Shown: positions 1 to 5,250, counted from the stretch's first letter. The stretch: DNA of 5,502 nucleotides from Calditrichaeota bacterium AABM5.125.24 (GCA_002127415.1 MWJR01000264.1:1-5502), one strand, 5' to 3'. Numbers and translations are program-made. Notes: a model not told the origin generated them from the sequence alone.

Positions 1-8
1 CGCCACAC

Positions 9-28
9 CTCCCGTTTTAGCGGGAGTG
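9..28. repeat. Small palindrome (CTCCCG/CGGGAG hairpin)
   Basis: CTCCCG (9-14) and CGGGAG (21-26) form a 6-bp perfect stem around a TTTTAG loop, and a bulged A-T/C-G extension reaches 28. No T-run follows on either strand, so it is not a classic intrinsic terminator, although it lies beyond the 3' end of the minus-strand Mut7-C gene. The right arm GCGGGAGTGA (20-29) recurs exactly at 1762-1771, which suggests a dispersed palindrome family. The rest of 1-95 is AT-rich, with no other recognisable feature. Confidence 0.5.
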
Positions 29-95
29 ACATGTGCGAAAAGCATAAAATACAAGTATAAAATGAACCCCTTAATAAATAGTGAAGAGTTTATTT

Positions 96-587
96 TCAAT
101 GTTCAATTCTAATTTCAAATCCGGCTTTGGCGAGCTGTGTCTTCATCCTTTCGATATGACTTCCGTGCCAGTAGATGCGGCGGCATTTGGGGCAGTAGCA
201 GAGGGGAAGACCTCGCTCTATGACAGATTCAGGCACTTCCGGTCCATCCCTTTTATCCTTCTCCTGCTCAGCAGCGGCGGAATATTTCAGCTCCTCCAGG
301 CGGACGTTGCAGACCAGGCACCTGCTGAATGGTTCGGCCCGTTCGAACAGGGGGTAAATCCCGGCCAGCTCGGCGAGCTGTTGATTGGGGTCATCGGCCG
401 TAACCCGGAATATCTTGATCTTCATCGTCTCTGCCAGCGGCTTCCTGGTCAGCAGGATCCGCTCCTCGAGTGCGGCAGCCTGAAACAGGTCAATCAGTGA
501 CATTCCACCGTCGTAACTGCAATCGAAACCGAGCATTATCAGCCGTTTGGCGAGCTGCCCGAGATCGCCCTCAGCGATAAATTTCAT
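96..587 (-). CDS. Mut7-C RNase-like domain protein with C-terminal zinc ribbon
   Basis: This 163-residue protein matches the Mut7-C (former DUF82) family: a short PIN-like domain followed by a treble-clef/zinc-ribbon half. The PIN-like part shows the signature FIAEGDLGQLAKRLIMLGFD (3-22) and ILLTRKPLA (44-52). The zinc part has C90-x2-C93 and C132-x2-C135, then the family-typical YWHGSHIERM (139-148). The family is predicted to be an RNase because of its PIN fold. Two acidic positions usual in the family differ here: the Asp of 'ADxMLG' is Glu6, and the Asp of 'LLTRD' is Lys49, so nuclease activity is doubtful. Length is typical. The ATG is the first start after an in-frame TGA, and no clear Shine-Dalgarno (SD) sequence precedes it. 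It lies 45 nt downstream of the FGE-like lipoprotein gene on the same strand and could be cotranscribed with it. Confidence 0.88.
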   Translation of the reverse strand: MKFIAEGDLGQLAKRLIMLGFDCSYDGGMSLIDLFQAAALEERILLTRKPLAETMKIKIFRVTADDPNQQLAELAGIYPLFERAEPFSRCLVCNVRLEELKYSAAAEQEKDKRDGPEVPESVIERGLPLCYCPKCRRIYWHGSHIERMKTQLAKAGFEIRIEH

Positions 588-632
588 AAAGAATGGTCAA
601 TTGTCAACGAGTGATTGATGATGACAGATTAC

Positions 633-1472
633 TCAACGCCTGATGTCATCGAAGTCAGCGGAGTCTATAACGCACCTGAAACCGATATACATAAATGTCA
701 CCCCTGTAGGTATTCCAAGTCGGTTGGCGCAACGCAACTCAGATTCATCGTCGAGATAGCTCCCACCCCGGACTGCCTTATATTCCCCTGTCAGCGGTCC
801 CGCAGGATTACGATACGGGCTGCGGGTGTAATAGCTTTCGTCATACCAGTCGTATGTCCATTCACTGACGTTCCCGGCCATATCACAGCAGCCGTAATAT
901 GATCGGCCCTCCGCTTTTCCGACCGGCCACAATCCTTCAATTGAGTTGGAGAAGTTGGCCTGATCGCCGGTGATCCGGTCCCCCCAGGGGTAGATACGCC
1001 GGTCATCGGGGCCTCGCGCCGCCTTCTCCCATTCGGCTTCGGTGGGAAGACGACCTCCGATCCATTCACAGCAGGCCCGGGCATTTATCCAATTCACATA
1101 TGTCACCGGATAATCCTCACGTCCCGGAACAGCCGCATACCGGTCACCCGACTTCACAATCCCCATCCTGTAGTCCCAGTGAACCTCGCCTCCGCCCGCA
1201 GTCAGGAACTGCGCATATTCCCGGTTGGTGACCTCGAAGAATCCTATATAATAGCCATCCACCCAGACTGCGTGTTCCGGAGTTTCGTCCCGCTCGAAAC
1301 TGTCCGTGGGACTTCCCATAACGAATTCACCACCCGGCACGAAGACCATCTCGCCAATCGGAGGCAGTTCGGTGTCTTCAGGATTCAACGTGCTGTCACT
1401 ATGCGAGGTGCATCCTGTGAGATAAATGATGAATAATGAAAAATGAGTGATTATCGATAGGAGATTATTCAT
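633..1472 (-). CDS. Lipoprotein with FGE-sulfatase (SUMF1) domain, catalytic cysteines absent
   Basis: This 279-residue protein starts with a hydrophobic segment ending in the lipobox LTGC (18-21), so Cys21 is the expected lipidation site and the protein is probably membrane-anchored. Residues from about 38 to 268 are a full formylglycine-generating-enzyme/SUMF1 domain: MVFVPGGEFVMGS, the V-N-W segment, GGRLPTEAEWEKAARG, YPWGD, a DMAGNVSEWTYDWY block, RGGSY (235-239) and GFRC (264-267). In true FGEs two cysteines five residues apart follow GGSY. Here the equivalent positions are Asp241 and Leu246, so sulfatase maturation is unlikely. Many bacterial members of this family are non-catalytic or ligand-binding modules. 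The signal peptide lacks Lys/Arg before its hydrophobic core and is encoded by low-complexity DNA. No clear SD precedes the ATG. The gene starts 10 nt after the stop of a truncated sorting-tail fragment, so it may once have been the distal gene of an operon with that secreted protein. Confidence 0.9.
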   Translation of the reverse strand: MNNLLSIITHFSLFIIYLTGCTSHSDSTLNPEDTELPPIGEMVFVPGGEFVMGSPTDSFERDETPEHAVWVDGYYIGFFEVTNREYAQFLTAGGGEVHWDYRMGIVKSGDRYAAVPGREDYPVTYVNWINARACCEWIGGRLPTEAEWEKAARGPDDRRIYPWGDRITGDQANFSNSIEGLWPVGKAEGRSYYGCCDMAGNVSEWTYDWYDESYYTRSPYRNPAGPLTGEYKAVRGGSYLDDESELRCANRLGIPTGVTFMYIGFRCVIDSADFDDIRR

Positions 1473-1499
1473 CGTTTGTCATTCATTTGACAATTGTCA
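1409..1499. repeat. Low-complexity AT-rich tract with TGACAATTGTCA palindrome
   Basis: The sequence is built from variants of ATGAATAATGAAAAATGA and TCATTATTCATC-type words, and includes a perfect 12-nt palindrome TGACAATTGTCA at 1488-1499. It covers the start and signal-peptide codons of the FGE-like lipoprotein and the end of the upstream tail fragment. TTGACAATTG (1487-1496) recurs, inverted, at 598-607 in the junction between the lipoprotein and Mut7-C genes. No function is evident. Confidence 0.45.
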
Positions 1500-1620
1500 T
1501 CGGCGCGACTGCTGCACCGTCCGGGGTCGAAAGCCTGAGCAGATAGCTGCCTGAAGGAAGCGAGCCGGAATCCAGCCATCCCCTGTGAACTCCGCCCTGA
1601 CCGTATCGCTGTCTAATACT
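1483..1620 (-). pseudogene. 3' remnant of a secreted protein: C-terminal sorting-tail (Por/T9SS or FlgD-like) fragment
   Basis: The minus-strand frame ending in TGA at 1485-1483 encodes about 46 residues that include GVHRGWLDSGSLPSGSYLL and end in APMTIVK. This is the usual last part of Por secretion-tail or FlgD-Ig-like domains: a 'G.H...W.g..LPSGsY..rl' strand pair, then a short strand ending in V-K at the terminus. It aligns with only about the last 40 residues of the roughly 80-residue domain. The N-terminal half and the whole passenger protein are missing. In the same frame a stop occurs just upstream (1632-1630), and the 1658-1740 palindromic repeat follows. An ATG at 1629 could give a 48-aa peptide, but that is probably fortuitous. 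The fragment is therefore best read as debris of a deleted or disrupted gene. It supports an FCB-type organism with a sorting-tail secretion system. Confidence 0.65.
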
Positions 1621-1657
1621 AAGTTGCATTCATAAGACATTAAAGTGCTTTAGGTTT

Positions 1658-1740
1658 GTCATTGCGAGCGTAGCGAAGCAATCTTTTCCATAATCAGTAG
1701 CTTAAAGGTTGCTTCGTCACTTCGTTCCTCGCAATGACAC
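1658..1740. repeat. GTCATTGCGAG palindromic dispersed repeat
   Basis: The left arm begins GTCATTGCGAGCGTAGCGAA (1658-1677) and continues GCAATC. The right arm (1707-1738), read in reverse complement, gives GTCATTGCGAGGAACGAAGT followed by GACGAAGCAACC. The two arms share GTCATTGCGAG and GAAGCAA, with a roughly 5-nt insertion in the right arm and a spacer of about 23 nt. From memory, this sequence type recurs in many unrelated bacterial genomes as non-coding palindromes; I know no accepted function. Here it lies between recO and the sorting-tail remnant. Confidence 0.75.
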
Positions 1741-1831
1741 CATTCTTGGACGGACTGCTTCGCGGGAGTGATAATATAGTCCTCGTATCGAATATCTCAA
1801 AGAACTCGGGACGTTTGACACCACGACTAAT

Positions 1832-2632
1832 TCATAGCTGCGGTGTCTCCAGGCTGTCCAGCATCCCCAGAGCCGGCAGCTTACCAATCCCGGGGTGGTG
1901 ATACCTGAGGAAGCGCTCCAGCGTGCGGGTGAGCTCGCTTATTGCCATCCGGCTTGGTTTCAGTCTGTCCAACCCGGGGTCACCGTCGTTTGTTATGCGT
2001 CTGAGCAGGCTGACCGATTCCCCAGAAAGCGGGATGCTGGTTCCCCTGGAAGGTCGGCAGTCCTTGCAGCAGATGGCGCCCCTGTCCAGAAGAAGTAGAT
2101 TGCTGCGGCCGATTACAGCGGGCTCCTGACCGCACACCGGGCAGGGGTAGGGGTCGAGGGCGAAACCTGTCGCCTTTATCATTGCCACCTGCAGGCGCCA
2201 TAGGACGACCCTGGGGTGATATGATCCCTGTTCGAGGTCGTGCAGTGCTCCGGTGGCGGCTTTGAAGGCGTCAGGGTTAGCCTCCCCGTCAGTAAACGCG
2301 CGGTTGAGGAGCTCAAGGACCACCGCTGCATAACCGGTCAGGGTCAGGTCCTGTTTCACCCGCGGGTAGGCATCGAGCAGTGTTACTTGTCCCAGGGTCT
2401 GCACCGAGCGGGATGGTTTGAAGTGAACCACTACCTCGACCCGGTGCGGCGGTCCGATGCTGCCGCCGGTTGCTGTGACGGAGCCGCGACGGGCGCCTTT
2501 GGCGATGACGGCAAACTTCCCGCGCGTTCCCCCGAAAAGGGTTACTATCCGAGAGCTCTCGCCGTGTCTGATAGAGCGGATTATCAGGGCCTCTTCCTTG
2601 ACCGGTGTGGCTGGTTTGCGGGCCTGAGTCAT
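1832..2632 (-). CDS. recO: DNA repair protein RecO
   Basis: This 266-residue protein has the RecO layout. The N-terminal OB-fold contains EEALIIRSIRHGESSRIVTLF (from 14) and GKFAVIAKGARR (38-49). A helical C-terminal half follows, carrying a C4 zinc site (C164-x2-C167 and C188/C189-x2-C192) and ending in FLRYHHPGIGKLPALGMLD. RecO anneals SSB-coated single strands and, with RecR, loads RecA at gaps in the RecF recombination pathway, acting in the cytoplasm on DNA. Length is close to the family norm. The ATG overlaps the stop of the preceding SPL-like gene as ATGA (2632-2629). The region GAGGAAACGGTGAG just upstream offers SD-like sequence, so translational coupling is likely. No terminator-like hairpin with a T-run follows the stop. 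The next 349 bp hold repeat sequence and gene debris. Confidence 0.95.
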   Translation of the reverse strand: MTQARKPATPVKEEALIIRSIRHGESSRIVTLFGGTRGKFAVIAKGARRGSVTATGGSIGPPHRVEVVVHFKPSRSVQTLGQVTLLDAYPRVKQDLTLTGYAAVVLELLNRAFTDGEANPDAFKAATGALHDLEQGSYHPRVVLWRLQVAMIKATGFALDPYPCPVCGQEPAVIGRSNLLLLDRGAICCKDCRPSRGTSIPLSGESVSLLRRITNDGDPGLDRLKPSRMAISELTRTLERFLRYHHPGIGKLPALGMLDSLETPQL

Positions 2633-3693
2633 AAACTCACCGTTTCCTCAGCACACCACCGACCACTTGTCAGCTCTTCGAGTTCAGGCCGCAGTTCGGC
2701 GTCGATCTTTAACCGGCTTTGTAGTTCATCACGGCGTATCACATTTCTGATATCTTCTTTAAGGCTGTTGATACGACCGGCGATGGTCAGATGTCGCTGG
2801 TAGGAACGTCCCTCCAACCACCGATAGTAGGCTCGGTCGGCAAGCTGACCGGCCAACCAGTAGTTCTCGCGGCGATAGTCAGGAGGGAGGTAACGCCTCA
2901 TCCGCAACGGCACCTTATACTTACGAGAAAGTTCTAAGGCCAACTGCTGTAGTTCTTTCCGGTATAAATAAATGGTAGGGGCGGCATTTATGACGCCCAT
3001 TTCGGACGCGACGAATCGCGCCCCTACCGACGGTTTGGACTCAGGTTCCGGGAATCCCAGACCGGAAGCCCTTGTGAAGAGGATGAAGTCGAGGTTCATA
3101 TCTGCAGCAGTGCGAAAGAGATGGCCGAGTTCATTCCGGGGGTCGTCCAGACCGTGAACCGGGGAGGTGAGGGCTATCCCGCTCTGAACACCGCTGCGGC
3201 GCACCCTGGCCAGCGTTTCCAGCCTCCTGCTGGGAGGCGGTGTGCCAGGCTCCAAGGCCCGGTGCATCTTCCTCTTCAGACTTGAAACCGTTATCACAAC
3301 CGTTGCGCCGTTGGATTCGTTCACTTCACGAATGAGATCGATATCACGGAGAACCAGTGGGAAGCGGGTCATAATCAGGAACGGATAGCCGTGTTTGGCT
3401 AATACCTCAATCAGCCGTCGCGTCAGGCGTCGATAGCGTTCGGTAGTGTGATAGGGATCGCAATCTCTGCCAACCCAGGCGACATCGGGCAGAGGGCGCC
3501 GCCGTCGTGAAAGCTTCAGATCCAGCAGTCTGGGTGCATCATCCTGAGAAACAACCGGCCCGGACCCAGAACCTGCGCCCGGTGGATTATACCTGTAGGG
3601 CATAACTTCAAGACCGTGACATAAGGTGGGGTCGAAGCGTCGAACGAACCGGACTATGCCTTCACGGTTAGTATGTTCTTTCTCCAATACCAT
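2629..3693 (-). CDS. SPL/Rv2578c-like radical SAM-family protein lacking the CxxxCxxC motif
   Basis: The 354-residue protein aligns by eye with the spore photoproduct lyase-like/Rv2578c radical SAM family. Matching parts are DDAPRLLDLKLSRRRRPLP (51-69), then WVGRDCDPYHTTERYRRLTR, the LIEVLAKHGYPFLIMTR and LVLRDIDLI blocks, ITVSSLKRKMHRALEPGTPPP, and GIALTSPVHGLDD. Members normally carry CxxxCxxC for the 4Fe-4S cluster between an 'NPYRGC' start and this block. Here the region reads DPTLCHGLEVMPYRYNPP with only Cys25. The other cysteines are 78 and 347, and no motif appears in the other frames of that stretch. Radical SAM chemistry is therefore not supported. Residues about 222-240 are encoded by a palindromic repeat inserted in frame. 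The ATG follows an in-frame TAG, with AGAGGA about 5-6 nt upstream as SD. A TATAAC at 3731-3726 is a weak -10 candidate. The stop overlaps the recO start, so the two genes form an operon. Confidence 0.75.
   Translation of the reverse strand: MVLEKEHTNREGIVRFVRRFDPTLCHGLEVMPYRYNPPGAGSGSGPVVSQDDAPRLLDLKLSRRRRPLPDVAWVGRDCDPYHTTERYRRLTRRLIEVLAKHGYPFLIMTRFPLVLRDIDLIREVNESNGATVVITVSSLKRKMHRALEPGTPPPSRRLETLARVRRSGVQSGIALTSPVHGLDDPRNELGHLFRTAADMNLDFILFTRASGLGFPEPESKPSVGARFVASEMGVINAAPTIYLYRKELQQLALELSRKYKVPLRMRRYLPPDYRRENYWLAGQLADRAYYRWLEGRSYQRHLTIAGRINSLKEDIRNVIRRDELQSRLKIDAELRPELEELTSGRWCAEETVSL
2974..3028. repeat. GGTAGGGGCG palindromic element inserted in frame in a CDS
   Basis: GGTAGGGGCG (2974-2983) and CGCCCCTACC (3019-3028) are perfect 10-bp inverted arms around a 35-nt centre. 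The element lies wholly inside the minus-strand SPL-like gene and is read through as roughly VGARFVASEMGVINAAPT (residues about 222-240). It lies after FPEPESKP and before IYLYRKELQ, with no frameshift. From memory, GTAGGGGCG…CGCCCCTAC palindromes are common dispersed repeats, and their translation GARFIA…INRAPT is often mis-annotated as protein. Confidence 0.7.
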
Positions 3694-3768
3694 TCCTGTC
3701 CTCTATCCTGGACCTGAGGCTGCCTGTTATAGGGCTATCTACTGTTGTGAATGTAATTAAGCAACCTG

Positions 3769-3931
3769 TAATTTTTGGTAGTGTCCAGGAATAGTTGAGA
3801 TGGTGTAGTCGCGGTTGTCCTCAAACGTGACATAGTCGGGGCTGAGACAGCCCCGACTACTGTTCTTCAACAAACTGTTATCTAATAACGAACTATGCCA
3901 TCGCAATTAATCAGGGGCACTACCTAATTTT
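3769..3931. mobile_element. MITE-like element with terminal inverted repeats and candidate 7-bp target duplication
   Basis: The left end starts GGTAGTG (3777-3783) and the right end closes CACTACC (3918-3924). Read inward, the two ends match at 24 of 32 positions (3777-3808 against 3924-3893). TAATTTT occurs directly outside both ends (3769-3775 and 3925-3931, with one extra T at 3776), as expected of a target-site duplication. The core is about 148 bp, has no coding capacity and carries a perfect hairpin near its centre. This is the structure of a non-autonomous DNA transposon. I cannot name the parent insertion-sequence family. Confidence 0.6.
3833..3859. repeat. Perfect 12-bp hairpin TAGTCGGGGCTG/CAGCCCCGACTA
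   Basis: TAGTCGGGGCTG (3833-3844), loop AGA, then CAGCCCCGACTA (3848-3859) form a perfect GC-rich stem. There is no T-run on either side (TGTTCTTC follows), so it is not a standard terminator. It lies close to the midpoint of the MITE-like element and may be part of it or a nested palindrome. Confidence 0.75.
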
Positions 3932-4010
3932 ACATCTTTTAAGCAGAGGTGTCAAGATGATAATGAAATAGAGTATAGTTCACAATCTTCACTTTCCGTT
4001 TGGGGCGGAC

Positions 4011-4037
4011 TTGCGATTGTGGAAGGTCTGTTGTAAT
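4011..4037 (+). promoter_or_regulatory. Weak candidate promoter for the HDOD gene
   Basis: TG-T-TGTAAT (4029-4037) is an extended -10 with five of six matches to TATAAT. TTGCGA (4011-4016) is a possible -35, but the 15-nt spacer is short. It is the best match I found between the MITE-like element and the HDOD start, and it would give a leader of roughly 65 nt containing two hairpins. Confidence 0.25.
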
Positions 4038-4053
4038 TTCACCTGCCGGTGAA
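4038..4053. repeat. Small hairpin TTCACC-TGCC-GGTGAA
   Basis: This is a perfect 6-bp stem (4038-4043 with 4048-4053) with a 4-nt loop, in the presumed leader of the HDOD gene. A structure this short can arise by chance. Confidence 0.35.
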
Positions 4054-4069
4054 GATGCGCCGTTAGTTG

Positions 4070-4097
4070 TGGTGTCAGGTGCCCACACCTGACACCA
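4070..4097. repeat. Perfect 12-bp hairpin TGGTGTCAGGTG/CACCTGACACCA next to the HDOD start
   Basis: TGGTGTCAGGTG (4070-4081), loop CCCA, then CACCTGACACCA (4086-4097) form a perfect stem. It ends 12 nt before the HDOD ATG and occupies the place where an SD would be sought; the remaining ATCAACTGTTCA has none. It has the look of a dispersed palindrome that landed in the leader, or of a translation-controlling hairpin. Confidence 0.75.
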
Positions 4098-4109
4098 ATC
4101 AACTGTTCA

Positions 4110-5063
4110 ATGAGATCGATCTCCAGTCTTAAGAAAAGTCTCTCTGTGAAAGAAACACCAGAAACCGACCAGGATTCAACCGCTATAGGTCCTGATAAGG
4201 CCCGGATCATCGAAGAGATCCGTAAGACCATCTATGAGGTGCGCGATCTCCCGACCCTGCCTACGATAGCCCATGAGGTCTGCCGGTTGATCGGAGATCC
4301 CAATTCAAGTATGGTCGATCTGGTTGAGGTTATTGAGGAGGACGTCCCGCTATCGGGGCGGGTTCTACGTATCGCCAACAGCGCTTACTACGGCGTCCCC
4401 CGCAAGATAGATAATCTGAAGATGGCGCTGGTCATCCTCGGCATGAACGAGATCAACAACCTGGTCACAACAATATCGGTTCTGAACCTGTTTCCCCAGC
4501 AGTCAGGGAAGACAACATTCGACCTGAATGCCTTCTGGCGACATAGCGCTGCCTGCGCTGAACTGTCGGTGGGCCTCTTTGAAGGTTTGGGTCTGCCCTG
4601 CCCGAGCTCCACCTATATCGCCGGTCTGCTGCATGACGTCGGCAAACTGGTTCTCAACCAATACTTCCCGGAATACCTCCTCACCTGCATTAACTATGCC
4701 GAGGAGCACCACATAACCCTCGCCGAAGCCGAACTCAAGCTGATCGGTGTCGATCACGGTCATATCGGGAGCTGGCTCTCCAAGAGATGGAACGTTCCCG
4801 ATGAAATCACCAAGGCCATCGCCCAACATCATGTCCGTCCATCGGACACTCACCCCTACGATCTGCCTGCGGTGATCGACCAGGCTGACCGGCTATTTTA
4901 CGTTATGGAGGGACGATCAACCGAAGAGGCCGTCGAGCTCTTGGGTAAAGATTCAGCCTGGGAAGCCTGGCATGCAAACCGGGGCAGATCGACCCCCGAG
5001 TTGATAAAGCTCCTCTATGAACGGATTGAACGTTCCCTTAAATTAGTCAAAATCATTGACTAA
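4110..5063 (+). CDS. HDOD-domain signalling protein
   Basis: This 317-residue protein has a polar, probably disordered N-terminus (1-30), then an HDOD domain (about 45-245). Family marks are LPTLPTIAHEVCRLIGDP (47-64), IEEDVPLSGRVLRIANSAYYG (from 75), the ALVILGMNEINNLV helix, and the HD-type residues H145, H175-D176 (LLHDVGK), D215-H216 and H240-H241. Most HD-superfamily ligands are thus retained, although HDOD proteins are generally thought to act as signalling adaptors rather than hydrolases, often near c-di-GMP, motility or chemotaxis circuits. There is no receiver, GGDEF or EAL domain and no transmembrane segment, so it is a stand-alone cytoplasmic protein. The first in-frame ATG is used; an upstream in-frame TGA (4050-4052) limits extension. 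No SD precedes it, and a GTG at codon 13 is an alternative start. It is divergent from the SPL-like gene and followed by an independent mraZ promoter. No clear terminator is seen after the stop. Confidence 0.92.
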   Translation: MRSISSLKKSLSVKETPETDQDSTAIGPDKARIIEEIRKTIYEVRDLPTLPTIAHEVCRLIGDPNSSMVDLVEVIEEDVPLSGRVLRIANSAYYGVPRKIDNLKMALVILGMNEINNLVTTISVLNLFPQQSGKTTFDLNAFWRHSAACAELSVGLFEGLGLPCPSSTYIAGLLHDVGKLVLNQYFPEYLLTCINYAEEHHITLAEAELKLIGVDHGHIGSWLSKRWNVPDEITKAIAQHHVRPSDTHPYDLPAVIDQADRLFYVMEGRSTEEAVELLGKDSAWEAWHANRGRSTPELIKLLYERIERSLKLVKIID

Positions 5064-5175
5064 TCTGAAGTTAAACCAGAATCAATCCCCTGGACTGGTG
5101 CCACACCCTATCAGAGAAGACCCCTTATAAGTGCCCTTCCACCGTAAAAAAAATTAAATATTACTCAAAAAACTC

Positions 5176-5204
5176 TTGACAAGCACCGATACAGGTGTTA
5201 TTGT
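5176..5204 (+). promoter_or_regulatory. Sigma-70-type promoter of mraZ
   Basis: A perfect -35 TTGACA (5176-5181), a 17-nt spacer, and a -10 TATTGT (5199-5204, four of six matches). An A/T-rich stretch with a run of eight A's lies just upstream (5146-5175) and could act as an UP element. Transcription would begin around 5211, leaving a leader of about 40 nt before mraZ. This implies the dcw cluster is transcribed independently of the HDOD gene. Confidence 0.75.
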
Positions 5205-5207
5205 TAC

Positions 5208-5242
5208 GGGAGCGTTGTGGGGCAATTTCAATTAAAGTGGAG
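5208..5242 (+). promoter_or_regulatory. Candidate MraZ-binding repeats
   Basis: GGGAG (5208), TGGGG (5218) and TGGAG (5238) sit in one 10-nt register; the register position at 5228 (TCAAT) does not match. E. coli MraZ binds TGGGN units with 5-nt spacers, and Mollicute MraZ binds AAAGTG(T/G)N3 units, both with 10-nt periodicity. AAAGTGGAGT (5234-5243) fits the latter form. Binding here, between promoter and start codon, would give autorepression. Confidence 0.5.
5237..5242 (+). promoter_or_regulatory. Shine-Dalgarno site that fixes the mraZ start
   Basis: GTGGAG lies 8 nt before CTG at 5251, an ideal spacing. It supports initiation at that CTG, because no ATG, GTG or TTG exists in frame between the upstream TAA (5233-5235) and the first MraZ motif. 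The site overlaps the last candidate MraZ box. Confidence 0.6.
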
Positions 5243-5250
5243 TATTAACC

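Noticed and set aside
81..500. 139-codon plus-strand frame
   Set aside because: It is fully antisense to the Mut7-C gene, whose zinc-ribbon and PIN-like motifs are convincing.
1627..1629. ATG that would open a 48-aa small protein ending at 1483
   Set aside because: It has no SD, and the sequence is plainly the end of a larger sorting-tail domain, so a remnant is the simpler reading.
1801..1830. Weak similarity (AGTCGyGG…TCAAACGT, inverted) to the left arm of the MITE-like element near 3806-3828
   Set aside because: It consists of two blocks of 8-9 nt with a gap and no terminal repeat or duplication, so chance is a sufficient explanation.
2240..2803. 187-codon open frame on the plus strand
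   Set aside because: It is antisense to recO and the SPL-like gene, shows no recognisable motif, and is explained by the codon bias of the genes it overlaps.
3989..4231. 80-codon minus-strand frame across the HDOD start
   Set aside because: It overlaps the start of the HDOD gene and the two leader hairpins, its sequence is unrecognisable, and it has no supporting RBS.
4503..4853. 116-codon open frame on the minus strand inside the HDOD gene
   Set aside because: It is a shadow of a clearly recognised coding frame, with no family signature or start context of its own.
5073..5100. Possible terminator after the HDOD gene (ACCAG…CTGGT)
   Set aside because: It is only a 5-bp stem with a large loop and no following T-run.
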